Shown here piece after piece: positions 51,991-61,650 of a stretch of DNA of 64,000 nucleotides. Source of the DNA: Caballeronia zhejiangensis (lineage in GTDB: Bacteria > Pseudomonadota > Gammaproteobacteria > Burkholderiales > Burkholderiaceae). The notes below the pieces were generated by a model that ran no database searches, was not told the DNA's origin, and worked only from the letters and a program-made list of their open reading frames with translations. Within the stretch, counting starts at the first letter, position 1, and each line of letters opens with the position of its first letter. The DNA lies in contig NZ_JFHD01000003.1 in NCBI RefSeq assembly GCF_000698575.1, positions 62,001-126,000 of the forward strand, written 5' to 3'. The translations under genes and the position numbers were made by a program.

Positions 51991-53610
51991 TTACCAGCCG
52001 GCGGCTGAGCCGTCGCTGCGTGGATCGTGACCGGCTTCGAATAATCCATCGGGATACCGAACGATTGCGCCGGCGTGCCCCATCGCTTCGTCGTAGGCGG
52101 CGAGCACTTCGACGTCGTGACCGAGCGCGCGCAATGCGTCGATGGTCTCGTCGGGAAAGCGCGCTTCCAGCTTGAGCGAGTCGGTCGACTGGCCCCACGT
52201 GCGGCCAAGCAGCCAGCGCGGCGCATCGATCGCGGCCTGCGGATTCCAGCCGAATCGCGCGATGCGCGAGAACACCGCACTCTGCGATTGCGGCTGGCCG
52301 TCGCCGCCCATGTTGCCGTAGACCATCGTGCGGCCATCGGCGAAACGGGCGAGCGCGGGATTGAGCGTGTGGAACGGACGGCGGCCCGGCATCAGCGGAT
52401 TGAGCGACGACGGATCGAGCGAAAAGCTGCAACCCCGGTTCTGCCAGTTGATGCCCGACTGCGGGAGAACGATGCCGCTGCCGAACTCGTGATAAATGCT
52501 CTGGATGAAGCTGACGGCAACGCCATCGCCATCGATGACGCCCATCCAGACCGTATCGCCGGGACCGCGGCCACGGCCCCAGGGCGCGGCGCGCGACATC
52601 GACACTTGCCGGGCCATCGCATCGAGCGCGGCGGGATCGAGTTGCGTGACGGCATCGATGCGCATGTGGTCCGGATCGGTCACGTGTTCGTCGCGCACCT
52701 TGAAGGCGAGCTTCGTCGCTTCGACGCATGCATGGACGAACTCGGGGCCGAGCGGGTTCATGTCGTCGGTCAGCACGCGGTCCAGCACGCCGAGAATCAG
52801 CAGCGACACGAGACCTTGCGTCGGCGGCGGCATGTTGTAGACGGTGCCCAGCGTATGCGTGAGCGCGAGCGGCGTACGTTCGCGAGCCGTGTGCCGTTCG
52901 AGATCGGCGAGGGTGATGAGCGTTTCCAGCGACGACAGGTCGTGCGCGATGCTGCGCGCCAGATCTCCGCGATAGAAGTCGTCGAGACCGGCATCGGCGA
53001 GCTGTTGCAGCGTTGCGGCGAGACGCGCGTTGACGAAGCGCTCGCCGGTGCGCGGCACGCGGGCATCGGGCATGAAGGTTTGCGCGAAGCCCGGCACGTT
53101 TCCGAGTTCGCCGCACTTGCCCGCCATGCAGTCGGACTGACTGCGCGTGACGGGAATGCCCGCCTTCGCATAATGAATCGCGTCTTCCAGCAGACGCGCA
53201 ACGGGTAGGCGTCCGCCGAGCGTGTTCTTCGAGAAGCGCTGCGCGAAGTCCCAACCGGAGACGGTGCCCGCGACGGTGTTGGCCGCGAGCGGGCCGCGTG
53301 CAGGAATGGCGTCGAGGCCCAGCGCGCGATACGTGCCGATGTCGGCGCGCATCGCTGCCGCACCGCACGCCTCGATGCCGATCGGCGCGTGACCCGGACG
53401 CGAGATCAGCCAGAAGCCGTCTCCGCCGATGCTGTTCATGTGCGGATAAACCACCGCGACGGTGGCGGCGGCCGCGATCATCGCTTCGACGGCGTTGCCG
53501 CCTTCGCGAAGGACGGCGAGCGCACTTTGCGATGCAAGCGCATGCGGCGCCACGGCCATGCCGCGCGAGCCGCGTGTGGGATTGATTGCAGCAGAGACTT
53601 CCAGAGACAT
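51991..53610 (-). CDS. gamma-glutamyltransferase family protein, no signal peptide
   Basis: A 539-residue Ntn hydrolase that is made as a precursor and cut before a threonine. The nucleophile is T353 in GPGDTVWMGVID. Further family motifs are GGNAVEAMIAAAATVAVVYP near the N-terminus and GGDGQPQSQSAVFSR in the small subunit. The N-terminus has no Sec signal, unlike the periplasmic GGT, so it acts in the cytoplasm. The gene is grouped with RidA, GntR and an OFA transporter, suggesting breakdown of an imported gamma-glutamyl or similar amide. Confidence 0.85.
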   Translation of the reverse strand: MSLEVSAAINPTRGSRGMAVAPHALASQSALAVLREGGNAVEAMIAAAATVAVVYPHMNSIGGDGFWLISRPGHAPIGIEACGAAAMRADIGTYRALGLDAIPARGPLAANTVAGTVSGWDFAQRFSKNTLGGRLPVARLLEDAIHYAKAGIPVTRSQSDCMAGKCGELGNVPGFAQTFMPDARVPRTGERFVNARLAATLQQLADAGLDDFYRGDLARSIAHDLSSLETLITLADLERHTARERTPLALTHTLGTVYNMPPPTQGLVSLLILGVLDRVLTDDMNPLGPEFVHACVEATKLAFKVRDEHVTDPDHMRIDAVTQLDPAALDAMARQVSMSRAAPWGRGRGPGDTVWMGVIDGDGVAVSFIQSIYHEFGSGIVLPQSGINWQNRGCSFSLDPSSLNPLMPGRRPFHTLNPALARFADGRTMVYGNMGGDGQPQSQSAVFSRIARFGWNPQAAIDAPRWLLGRTWGQSTDSLKLEARFPDETIDALRALGHDVEVLAAYDEAMGHAGAIVRYPDGLFEAGHDPRSDGSAAGW

Positions 53611-53744
53611 CGACGTTTCCTTGTATACAACGAAATCGTCAATGCGAGTTCCGTGCCAGGCGTCCGTGAAAACCCTATGGAGCCTTGCTGACTATGCCTT
53701 GCAGCGTGGTTTGCCGCATGTTTGAAGGAAGCGCGGCGATGCCG

Positions 53745-54527
53745 TCAGATGGTGCGCCGCGGTCGCGCCGGTGCGTGCGCGACGCTCGAACGCCCCGCTT
53801 CGGTGCGGGCGCCGAGCAGGCGCTGCATCGTGAGGCCGCTCACGCTTGCCTGGCTGCCGCTGATATGACGCGACACCAGTTCGACGCTCGATGCGCTGTC
53901 GCCGCGACGAATGGCATCGAGAATGGCGGCATGCTCTTCATACGTCTCCGCGATGCCATCGCCCTTCACGAGATCGAGCCGGCGCACCACGCGGATACGG
54001 TCGGTGACGCGCTGCATCGTCGCGGTGAGTTCATCGTTGCCCGCGGCCGCTACCAGCGCATGATGCAGCGATTCGTCCAGTTCGACGAGCTTTCGTCCAT
54101 CGACGACCCGGCGCGCACGGCCAACGCGCCAAATGCGATCGAGCGCATCGAGCAGCAAGTTAAGATCGGCTTGCGGCGTTTCGCCATTGCAGAGCTTGCG
54201 CACGGCGAAGACCTCGATCATCTGACGCATCTCGTAGAGGTCGTCGAAACGCTTGTTGTCGATGGGCACCACTTCCCAGCCGCCGCGCACATAGCCTTGC
54301 ATCAGGCCATCGCTTTGCAGGCGTTGCAGCGCTTCGCGTGCAGGCGTACGCGATACGCCGAAGCGTTCCGCAATGGCGCCTTCCGTCAGCCGGTCGCCGG
54401 GCAGGATCCGCATGTCGAAGATTTCCTCGCGCAGCGTGTAATAAACGTGATCCGCGCGCGACAGCGCGGCGTCTTGCGCGTTGACAAGGCTTGCGTCGGC
54501 CATAACGGTGAGCGGGGTAGCGTGCAT
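53745..54527 (-). CDS. GntR-family regulator (FadR subfamily)
   Basis: A 260-residue regulator with an N-terminal winged helix (RLTEGAIAERFGVSRTPAREALQRLQSDG) and a C-terminal FCD domain that binds an acid ligand with a metal. The ATG at 54527 is chosen, although other in-frame starts at 54545 (TTG) and 54503 exist and none has a good ribosome binding site. It lies between RidA and gamma-glutamyltransferase on the same strand and probably represses that group. Confidence 0.82.
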   Translation of the reverse strand: MHATPLTVMADASLVNAQDAALSRADHVYYTLREEIFDMRILPGDRLTEGAIAERFGVSRTPAREALQRLQSDGLMQGYVRGGWEVVPIDNKRFDDLYEMRQMIEVFAVRKLCNGETPQADLNLLLDALDRIWRVGRARRVVDGRKLVELDESLHHALVAAAGNDELTATMQRVTDRIRVVRRLDLVKGDGIAETYEEHAAILDAIRRGDSASSVELVSRHISGSQASVSGLTMQRLLGARTEAGRSSVAHAPARPRRTI

Positions 54528-54630
54528 GGACGGGAAGCTTATCAAAGGGCTGCGCGTCGCCAGAATTGCTGGACGGCAAGAATCGCTTTGTGAATAAATG
54601 GCGCGTTCGCCAGCGAAGCTGCCGCGCGAT

Positions 54631-55086
54631 TTATCGCTTCAATTCGAAGATGCTGTCGATCTCGACCGGGATGCCCATCGGCAACGTATGCACGCCGAGC
54701 GCGCTTCGAGCGGGAAGCCTGTCTTGTCCGAACAATGTCAGCAAGAGGTCGCTGGCGCCGTTGGCCACTTGCGGATGTTGCGTGAACGACTGTTCGGCGC
54801 GCACGTAGACCGTCAGCCGGCTGCATCGCTCGATGTTGTCCAGACCGCAGGCTTGATCGACGCAAGCCAGGATCATCAGCATCGTCAGATGCGCCGCGTG
54901 GCGCGCCGTTTCGACAGACATGTCGCCGCCGACCATTCCGACGATTGGCTTGCCGTTTTCGAAAGGCCCGAGACCGGAAACATAGACCTGACTGCCCGCA
55001 ATCGACACCGTTCGATAGGAGCCGAGCGGCGCGATGGGCGCCGGCAGTTCGATCCCCGCTTGTGCAAGGCGTTCGGATACGTTCAT
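54631..55086 (-). CDS. RidA/YjgF family protein
   Basis: A 151-residue Rid-family protein. These proteins hydrolyse reactive enamine/imine intermediates of amino acid catabolism. The family segment SIAGSQVYVSGLGPFENGK and the C-terminal SALGVHTLPMGIPVEID strand are visible. The arginine of classical RidA (in the RSAVEVA-like segment) appears as ARSALGV. It is upstream of the GntR, GGT and MFS genes on the same strand and may be the first gene of that group. Confidence 0.82.
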   Translation of the reverse strand: MNVSERLAQAGIELPAPIAPLGSYRTVSIAGSQVYVSGLGPFENGKPIVGMVGGDMSVETARHAAHLTMLMILACVDQACGLDNIERCSRLTVYVRAEQSFTQHPQVANGASDLLLTLFGQDRLPARSALGVHTLPMGIPVEIDSIFELKR

Positions 55087-55191
55087 GTTCGGCTCACCGT
55101 GATGTGATCAAAACACTAGCGTAACCCGGTCAATATCCTCGGCTATCGCGATCGCGATTTGTATTTCCAGAAGGGCGGCCCGTCCTGCGCG

Positions 55192-56322
55192 TCACTGCTT
55201 CGCTCCGATTCCCTCGATGCGCCACAACTGCGTCTCGAGGCGGGGGCCTGTCTCGGGCTTGAACCAGCTCATGTCCTGGATGTGGGAACTCGTAACGTAG
55301 AGGGTCCCGTCGGGGCCCTCGGAGAACGTATCGGGCCAGCGCAGCCGCTTGTCCTGCACGAGGGTCGTGATGCGATCCCCGTCACGGACTCTGACTGCGT
55401 CCTGCTCGATCGCGCTCAGATAAAGTCGCCCGCGCTCATCGATCCAAAGACCGTCGGTCGGCTCCGTCTCGGCGACACGCTCCACGCGCGCTTCGAGGTC
55501 CTTCTCCGACAGACGCGGGTTCTGCAATGCGTTTGTCGCGATGCGATAGAGCGTGCGACCGGTCAGTGCTTTCCAGTAGAGCGTGCGCCCATCGCGCGAA
55601 AGCGCGAGGCTGTCGGCGGCAAATTCGACTCCGCGTCCGTCGGGTCGGCGTAGCGGCTGCCCGTCGATCCTGACGACCACGTCCTTTTCCGGCTGCGTGC
55701 TCGGATGGCCGCCGAGCACGCGCCTGGCCTTGCCGGTCTGCAGATCCACGACCACGAGCGCTCCCTTGGCCCCGGCATCGGTCAGGTAGGCATAGTGACC
55801 ATCCGGCGAAAACCGCACATCGTTCAGATAGCTTCCCTGAGGCGCGACGCTCTCGTCGAAGCGGATCACCTGCGCGACCTGGTTCGCCTTGAGGTCGATC
55901 TTGACGAGCTTGGGTCCGCCCGGCACGAGCGATGCCGTGGCTGGCGCGGCCGGATCGACGACCCAAAGATTGCCGTGTGCATCGGTCACGACGCTCTGGA
56001 CGCACACGAAATGATCTCCGGCGGACATCTGGTTCTTCTTCTCGTTGCGCCATGCATTCCACTCGTCGTCCGGGTAGGGTTTGATCTGGCCGTCGCGCGT
56101 CACTTCTGCAACCGAGACCGGCGCATCTTCTGTCCAGCGCGGAAAATTGACGAAGATGCGCCCATCCTTCGAAACGGTCACGCCCGTAACCTGGTGCTCG
56201 AATTTTGCGACCTGTTGCAGTTGTGGCGTATCGGATGTAGGCCCCGCGTGCTGCTGTGCGATGGATGCATTGGCGAGAAGCGTCATCGCCACGATGGCGG
56301 ACGCGGCTGCGATTCGGATCAT
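55192..56322 (-). CDS. major royal jelly protein/yellow-like secreted beta-propeller
   Basis: A 376-residue secreted protein with a Sec signal peptide (MIRIAAASAIVAMTLLANA, cleavage near SIA-QQ). The propeller repeats include GNLWVVDPAAP, YLNDVRFSPDGHYAYLTD and GLWIDERGRLYLSAIEQ, which match the MRJP/yellow family of six-bladed propellers. Some members act as lactonases or tautomerases, but the function of bacterial members is unknown. It stands alone between RidA and the first alcohol dehydrogenase. Confidence 0.78.
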   Translation of the reverse strand: MIRIAAASAIVAMTLLANASIAQQHAGPTSDTPQLQQVAKFEHQVTGVTVSKDGRIFVNFPRWTEDAPVSVAEVTRDGQIKPYPDDEWNAWRNEKKNQMSAGDHFVCVQSVVTDAHGNLWVVDPAAPATASLVPGGPKLVKIDLKANQVAQVIRFDESVAPQGSYLNDVRFSPDGHYAYLTDAGAKGALVVVDLQTGKARRVLGGHPSTQPEKDVVVRIDGQPLRRPDGRGVEFAADSLALSRDGRTLYWKALTGRTLYRIATNALQNPRLSEKDLEARVERVAETEPTDGLWIDERGRLYLSAIEQDAVRVRDGDRITTLVQDKRLRWPDTFSEGPDGTLYVTSSHIQDMSWFKPETGPRLETQLWRIEGIGAKQ

Positions 56323-56365
56323 GGTCGTTTCCTTTGCATGGCGGCACTCGGGATGCGCGGCGAAT

Positions 56366-57538
56366 TTACGGCGCGAACACGGCGCGGACGCAGCCGTCGG
56401 TCTTGTGCTTGAACATGTCGTAGCCGCGTGGCCCGTCCTCCAGCGAGAAGCGGTGAGTGGCGAGGTAAGCAGGGTTCAGCTCGCCTTTCTGCGCGTGCGA
56501 GAGCAGCCGATCCATATAGGCTTGCCCGTGCTGCTGCGCGCTGCGCACCGTCATGCCCTTGTTCATGATGGCGCCCATCGGGAACTTGTCGATCAGCCCG
56601 TAGACGCCGAGCACCGACAGCGTGCCGCCTTTGCGGCAGGCCATCACGGCCTCGCGCAGCGCCTGGCCGCGGTCCGTCTCCAGACGCAGCGCCTGTTTGA
56701 CGCGGTCATACGCGTATTGCGGCCCGGTGCCGTGCGCTTCCATTCCTACCGCGTCGATGCACGCGTCGGGGCCGCGCCCGCCGGTCATCTCCATGAGCGT
56801 TTCGAGGACGCTGTCGACCGCCGTATAGTCGATCGTCTCGGAGCCGGCGTGCTCGCGCGCCATCTGCAAGCGCTCGGGAAAGCGGTCGATCGCGATGACG
56901 CGCTCCGCGCCCATCAGACGCGCGCTTTGCTGCGCCATCAGCCCTACGCCGCCGCAGCCCCAGACCGCGACCGTGTCGCCCGGCTGGATGTTGCAGAAGT
57001 CGGCGCCCATGTAGCCGGTCGGCGCCGCATCGGAGAGGAACAGCGCCGTATCGTCCGCGACGCCGTCAGGGACTTTGAAGCAGTCGTTGTCGGCAAACGG
57101 TACGCGCACGTATTGCGCGTGCGCGCCCGCATAGCCGCCGAACGCGTGCGTGTAGCCGTAGATGCCTGCGGTCGTATGTCCGCCCAGAAGGGGTGCCTGT
57201 AGCTCGGGCTTGGGATGCGTGTTGTCGCACAACGAGTAGAGCGAGTGCTGGCAATACCAGCATTGCCCGCAAACGATGAATGAAGGAACCACGACGCGGT
57301 CGCCCTTTGCGAGGCGCTTCACCTCGGGGCCGATCTCCTCGATCACGCCCATGAACTCGTGGCCGATGACATCGCCCGACTTCATCGTCGGGATGTAGCC
57401 GTCGATGAAGTGAAGATCCGAGCCGCAAGTCGTCGACAGACTGACGCGCAGGATCGCGTCGCGGGGATTGATGATCTCCGGGTCTTTCACAGTCCCGACG
57501 CGCAGGTCGTTTACCCCGTTCCAGTACAGTGCTCGCAT
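56366..57538 (-). CDS. zinc-dependent alcohol/formaldehyde dehydrogenase 1
   Basis: A 390-residue medium-chain dehydrogenase. The catalytic zinc site is in CGSDLHFIDG and GHEFMG. The structural zinc site is CGQCWYCQHSLYSLC. The NAD motif is AVWGCGGVGLMAQQSA. The ATG at 57538 follows TAAGGAGAGTGAAC, an ideal ribosome binding site, rather than a GTG two codons upstream. It resembles the glutathione-independent formaldehyde dehydrogenase group, and the two dehydrogenases at 58479 and 60362 are relatives. Confidence 0.85.
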   Translation of the reverse strand: MRALYWNGVNDLRVGTVKDPEIINPRDAILRVSLSTTCGSDLHFIDGYIPTMKSGDVIGHEFMGVIEEIGPEVKRLAKGDRVVVPSFIVCGQCWYCQHSLYSLCDNTHPKPELQAPLLGGHTTAGIYGYTHAFGGYAGAHAQYVRVPFADNDCFKVPDGVADDTALFLSDAAPTGYMGADFCNIQPGDTVAVWGCGGVGLMAQQSARLMGAERVIAIDRFPERLQMAREHAGSETIDYTAVDSVLETLMEMTGGRGPDACIDAVGMEAHGTGPQYAYDRVKQALRLETDRGQALREAVMACRKGGTLSVLGVYGLIDKFPMGAIMNKGMTVRSAQQHGQAYMDRLLSHAQKGELNPAYLATHRFSLEDGPRGYDMFKHKTDGCVRAVFAP

Positions 57539-57549
57539 GTTCACTCTCC

Positions 57550-58311
57550 TTAACGCGTGGTTGCGCGAGCAGCGGGCTGCCGCTCAGTGGTGGGAATCTC
57601 GCCGGTCTCGACGAGGCTCTTGAAGCGCCGCAGCGCGTTGTCCGCGACCAGATTCAGCGGCGTGGTCCCGAGAAGTTGCAGCAGGCCTTCACCGAGCGCG
57701 CCGCCGGGCGGGTCGAACCGGACGTGCAGCGTCGCCACGGTGCCGCGGTCGTTCGGGGCGGCGTCGAAGCGGACGGATCCCTCGTTCGGAATGGCGGCGC
57801 CAGGCAGCGAGCGCCAGCCGACGCCTCCGCCGGGGCCGTCGACGATCTCCGATTCCCATTGGTAGGCGCGACCGAGCGGCGTCCTTATTTCCCAGCGCAT
57901 GCGGCCGTCGCCCGCCGGGTGCAACGTCGCGAAGCCTGCCACGAGTTGCGGGAGCGTCCCGGGCGCAAGCCAGAGCCGACGAAGCTCGTCCGCAGTCTTG
58001 CCGATGGTGATTGCGCGCTCCACCTCCGGCGTCGCGCCGGCGGTCCCACTTCGCCCCTTGTTGTCTGCCCGTCCGCGATGGAGCGGGACACCGTACCCGG
58101 CACTCGCCGCTGCCATGCCCGCGCAGGCAGTGAGCGCGAGAGCCACGGCGCCTTTCTTTCGTCCGGCGAGTCCGGACACGATCAAGGCCGCGCTGAGCGC
58201 GACGGGGATCCAGCCAATGCCCTGCATGGCTTCTCCGGCCGACACGCCCGAAGAATGGCCGCCGCGCCTCAGTGATTCGCGCGGCCGGATAGCAAGAATG
58301 TTGCTTGCCAT
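57550..58311 (-). CDS. membrane-anchored SRPBCC-domain protein
   Basis: A 253-residue protein. The N-terminal part has two hydrophobic helices (GIGWIPVALSAALIVSGLAG and VALALTACAGMAAASAGYG), so it is anchored in the inner membrane. The remainder is a polyketide cyclase/dehydrase-like SRPBCC domain beginning near EVERAITIGKTADELRRLW. The ATG at 58311 follows GGAG; the frame is open further upstream. It sits between two alcohol dehydrogenases, 12 bases before the first. Function is unknown. Confidence 0.75.
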   Translation of the reverse strand: MASNILAIRPRESLRRGGHSSGVSAGEAMQGIGWIPVALSAALIVSGLAGRKKGAVALALTACAGMAAASAGYGVPLHRGRADNKGRSGTAGATPEVERAITIGKTADELRRLWLAPGTLPQLVAGFATLHPAGDGRMRWEIRTPLGRAYQWESEIVDGPGGGVGWRSLPGAAIPNEGSVRFDAAPNDRGTVATLHVRFDPPGGALGEGLLQLLGTTPLNLVADNALRRFKSLVETGEIPTTERQPAARATTR

Positions 58312-58478
58312 AACAAATGCTCCAAAGGTTACTGATCGCCGTGGTGCCCGCTGCGCGGTTCGTACCGTGCAGCGGGATCGACGAGACATGTTGGCGACGC
58401 TCGAGCCCATTGCACGCGTGGCAATGATTGAGCGATGAGCCCGAGCGCTCATGCAACCACGATCGCTGCGTCGCTTCG

Positions 58479-59627
58479 CTAACCTCCCGGATGCAAGACC
58501 ACCTTGGTCCAGCCGTGGTCGCGCACGTCGAAGTGCTGATAGGCGTCAGGCGCCTGGTCGAGTTTCAACTCATGCGACACGATGAACGATGGCTTCGCGC
58601 GGCCCGCGTGTATCAGATCGCGCAATTGCCGGTTGTATGCCTTGACGTTGCACTGGCCCGTGGCGATGTGCTGCCCCTTGAACCAGCACTTGCCCCAGTC
58701 GAACGCGATCTGACCTTTCTTCGCCAGTTCGTCGTGCGCGCCCGGATCCTCGGGAATGAACACGCCCACCACGCCGATCCCGCCGGTGAACTTGACCGAC
58801 GACACGAGGTTGTTCATCGTGAGATTGGGGTTCTCGTGGCGTTGCGGAGCCGGATCGTGGCACTGGTAGCCAACGCATTCGCATCCCACGTCCGCGCCCA
58901 TGCCTTGGGTGAGATCCATGACCCGCTGCACCGGATCTTCCTTCGAATAATCGATCGCGATCGCGCCGATGGACTCCGCGAGCTTGAGCCGGTCGGGATG
59001 GCAATCGACCACCATGACGCTGCGGGCGCCCTTGATCATCGCCGAGTGCGCGGCCATCAGACCGACGGGGCCGGAGCCGTAGATCACCACGGCGTCGCCG
59101 GGCCTCATGCCGGCGAGTTCGGTCGCGTGCCAGCCGGTCGGGAAGATGTCGGCGCACATCACGTAGTCGGTCTGCTTCTGCTGGGCGTCAGGCGGCAGCT
59201 TCAAGGACATGAAGTCGGCCCAAGGCACCCGGAGATATTCGGCCTGTCCGCCCGGCCACGGACCCATGTCCGCAAAGCCGAATGCGCCGCCGGCGATTCC
59301 CGGCTGGTTCGCGCTCAGGCAAAACGCCGTGAGGCCGCGCTCGCAGTTCATGCAGTGGCCACAACTTACATTGAATGGCAGGCACACCCAGTCGCCGGGC
59401 TTGATCCGCTCCACGGCAGGCCCGACCTCCTGAACGACGCCCAGATTTTCATGACCGAAGATGCGGCCTTGCTCGAAGTCGGTTCGGCCCTCGTACATAT
59501 GCAGATCGGAACCGCAGATGTTGGTACTGGTGATTCTGACGATGGCGTCGGTCGGACGCTCGATCTTGGGATCCGGAACATTCTCGACCGTAACTTCACG
59601 AGGACCGCGATACACAACGGCTTTCAT
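58479..59627 (-). CDS. glutathione-independent formaldehyde dehydrogenase-like enzyme
   Basis: A 382-residue zinc medium-chain dehydrogenase close to FdhA of Pseudomonas putida. Catalytic zinc residues are in CGSDLHMYEG and GHENLG. The structural zinc motif is CGHCMNCERGLTAFC, and the cofactor motif is VIYGSGPVGLMAAHSA. The C-terminal extension with QRHENPNLTMNNLVSSVKF is found only in the FdhA branch. GGGAGA precedes the ATG. Formaldehyde oxidation by NAD+ is the likely activity. Confidence 0.85.
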   Translation of the reverse strand: MKAVVYRGPREVTVENVPDPKIERPTDAIVRITSTNICGSDLHMYEGRTDFEQGRIFGHENLGVVQEVGPAVERIKPGDWVCLPFNVSCGHCMNCERGLTAFCLSANQPGIAGGAFGFADMGPWPGGQAEYLRVPWADFMSLKLPPDAQQKQTDYVMCADIFPTGWHATELAGMRPGDAVVIYGSGPVGLMAAHSAMIKGARSVMVVDCHPDRLKLAESIGAIAIDYSKEDPVQRVMDLTQGMGADVGCECVGYQCHDPAPQRHENPNLTMNNLVSSVKFTGGIGVVGVFIPEDPGAHDELAKKGQIAFDWGKCWFKGQHIATGQCNVKAYNRQLRDLIHAGRAKPSFIVSHELKLDQAPDAYQHFDVRDHGWTKVVLHPGG

Positions 59628-60361
59628 ATGTTTCTCCCGAGAGTTCAACTGCGAAGAGCCTGAGCCGCGAAACCTTCGGCGGCTGTCGGCGTCGACAAAC
59701 CCGCAGACCCACCTGCGGTACGTCCCTCTCTCATGCAGACCGGCACTTTGCAGACAGCGTCTGCTATTGCTGGTTGAAGCCGGACAATCTATCGCCATCC
59801 TAAATAGTGAGTGCCATGCGCTTCCGGATTCTTGGTGACGGTGCGCGATGTAAGGGCAGCTATCCGCGTGCCCGATTCGGGTCGACAGAGGCGACTCGCG
59901 GATGAGCATCGAGATCCAGTGCGATTGATACGGCTATCTAATCGATGCGTGGGGGTGACGTGTAATCGCGTAGTCGCGGAGAACTTGCACCGGGCTGCAG
60001 ATCTTGCAAGAGCGGCCTGGTTCGAGAACCGGAAGGGTCGCTATTCGGTCAGTTGACTCGCGGGCTTAACCTGCATCGCCGGTCGTTTGTCGAAGCGATT
60101 GTCCATGACAAAAAAGCTCGGCGCGCCCGCAGATCGGACACGGCAGCGCATAAGGACACTCATTGACATGGACACCGATGCAGGACCAGCGACTCCCGAT
60201 TCCCGGCCGGCGTCGATGGCCCGATGGCCAACCAACGATGCGGGCAAGACAGCATGCGTTGAACGGAACGTCGAATGCTGTTTGCGTGGCGGTTGCCGCG
60301 TTGCTGTGAAGCGAAGAGGATGCCGCGCGATACAACCGCTCACTCACAATGGAGGCTAGCG
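59628..60361. other. long intergenic region without a recognised gene
   Basis: This 734-base divergent gap between two dehydrogenase genes has only short open frames without ribosome binding sites or family features. It should hold the two promoters. I found no intrinsic terminator, repeat or operator. Confidence 0.5.
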
Positions 60362-61531
60362 ACGAGAGCGCTCATCTGGGAAGGCAAGAAGGACATCCGG
60401 TGCGAGTCGGTTCCGGACCCGGTCATAGAACATCCCCGCGATGCGATCATTAAGGTAACGACATGTGCCATCTGCGGCTCGGACTTGCATCTGTTCGATG
60501 GGTTCATGCCCGGCATGGAATCCGGCGACATCATGGGCCACGAATTCATGGGCGAGGTGGTGGAAGTCGGCAACGCGAATAGCATGCTGAAGATCGGCGA
60601 TCGGGTCGTCGTTCCCTTCACGATCATCTGCGGCGAATGCGAACAGTGCAAGCGCGGCAACTTTTCCGTCTGTGAGCGGAGCAATCGGAACCAGGACGTC
60701 GCGAACAAGGTGTTCGGCCACACGACTGCGGGCTTGTTCGGCTATACGCATCTCACAGGCGGCTATCCGGGCGGTCAGGCCGAATACGTGCGCGTACCGT
60801 ATGCGGACAGAACGCACGTGAAGATTCCCGACGGCCTCACCGACGAGCAGGTGCTCTTCCTCGGCGACATCTTTCCGACCGGCTGGCAGGCGGCGGCTCA
60901 GTGCGACATCGAGCCGACAGACACCGTTGCGATCTGGGGGGCAGGGCCCGTCGGCCAGATGACGATTCGCAGCGCCGTTCTGCTCGGCGCGAAGCAGGTG
61001 ATTGCAATCGACCGGGTGCCCGAGCGTCTCGCCATGGCACGTGCGGGCGGGGCCACGGTCATCAACTTCGAAGAAGAGAGCGTCCTCGAGCGCTTGGCCG
61101 ATCTCACACAAGGCAAGGGCCCCGAGAAGTGCATCGACGCGGTCGGCATGGAGTCGCATGCGACGCGCTCATTCGATTCCCTGTACGACCGGGCGAAGCA
61201 GGCCGTGATGTTGGAAACGGACCGGCCGCACGTATTGCGGGAGATGATCTACGTCTGCCGTCCGGCGGGCACGCTGTCGGTTCCAGGCGTGTACGGCGGT
61301 CTCATCGACAAGATTCCGTTCGGCGCTTCCATGAACAAGGGGCTGACATGGCGCATGGGCCAAACACATGTGAACCGCTGGACGGACGACCTGTTGCGGC
61401 GCATTCAGGAAGGGCAGATTGATCCGTCGTTCGTCATCACGCACACGGTGCCGCTCGATCAAGGACCCGAGATGTACAAGACATTCCGCGACAAGGAAGA
61501 TGGCTGCATCAAGGTCGTGCTGAAGCCTTAG
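60362..61531 (+). CDS. zinc-dependent alcohol dehydrogenase 3 with ACG at the expected start
   Basis: A zinc medium-chain dehydrogenase of about 389 residues. It has the catalytic motifs [10 protein letters not shown] and GHEFMG, the structural site [15 protein letters not shown] and the cofactor motif [16 protein letters not shown]. The sequence starting [14 protein letters not shown] matches the first residues of homologues. The codon where they have Met is ACG at 60362, and GGAGG lies exactly 6 bases upstream (60351-60355). An in-frame ATG at 60320 or 60275 could serve, but has no such site. Initiation at ACG or a start-codon mutation is possible. Confidence 0.78.
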   Translation, partial: TRALIWEGKKDIRCESVPDPVIEHPRDAIIKVTTCAICGSDLHLFDGFMPGMESGDIMGHEFMGEVVEVGNANSMLKIGDRVVVPFTIICGECEQCKRGNFSVCERSNRNQDVANKVFGHTTAGLFGYTHLTGGYPGGQAEYVRVPYADRTHVKIPDGLTDEQVLFLGDIFPTGWQAAAQCDIEPTDTVAIWGAGPVGQMTIRSAVLLGAKQVIAIDRVPERLAMARAGGATVINFEEESVLERLADLTQGKGPEKCIDAVGMESHATRSFDSLYDRAKQAVMLETDRPHVLREMIYVCRPAGTLSVPGVYGGLIDKIPFGASMNKGLTWRMGQTHVNRWTDDLLRRIQEGQIDPSFVITHTVPLDQGPEMYKTFRDKEDGCIKVVLKP

Positions 61532-61650
61532 TCGGGAAGACGGCGGCTTGCCTGAATCCGCTGGTGCGGACGTTCCGCCGCGACCGTTGAAACGGTCGCA
61601 CGATCATGGACGGAAGCACCCCGAATGTCACTGCCGCAAGCCGCCTTCTT

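Noticed and set aside
50624-52030. Open frame of 468 codons on the plus strand
   Set aside because: It is antisense to the OFA transporter and full of Arg/His/Glu repeats without motifs.
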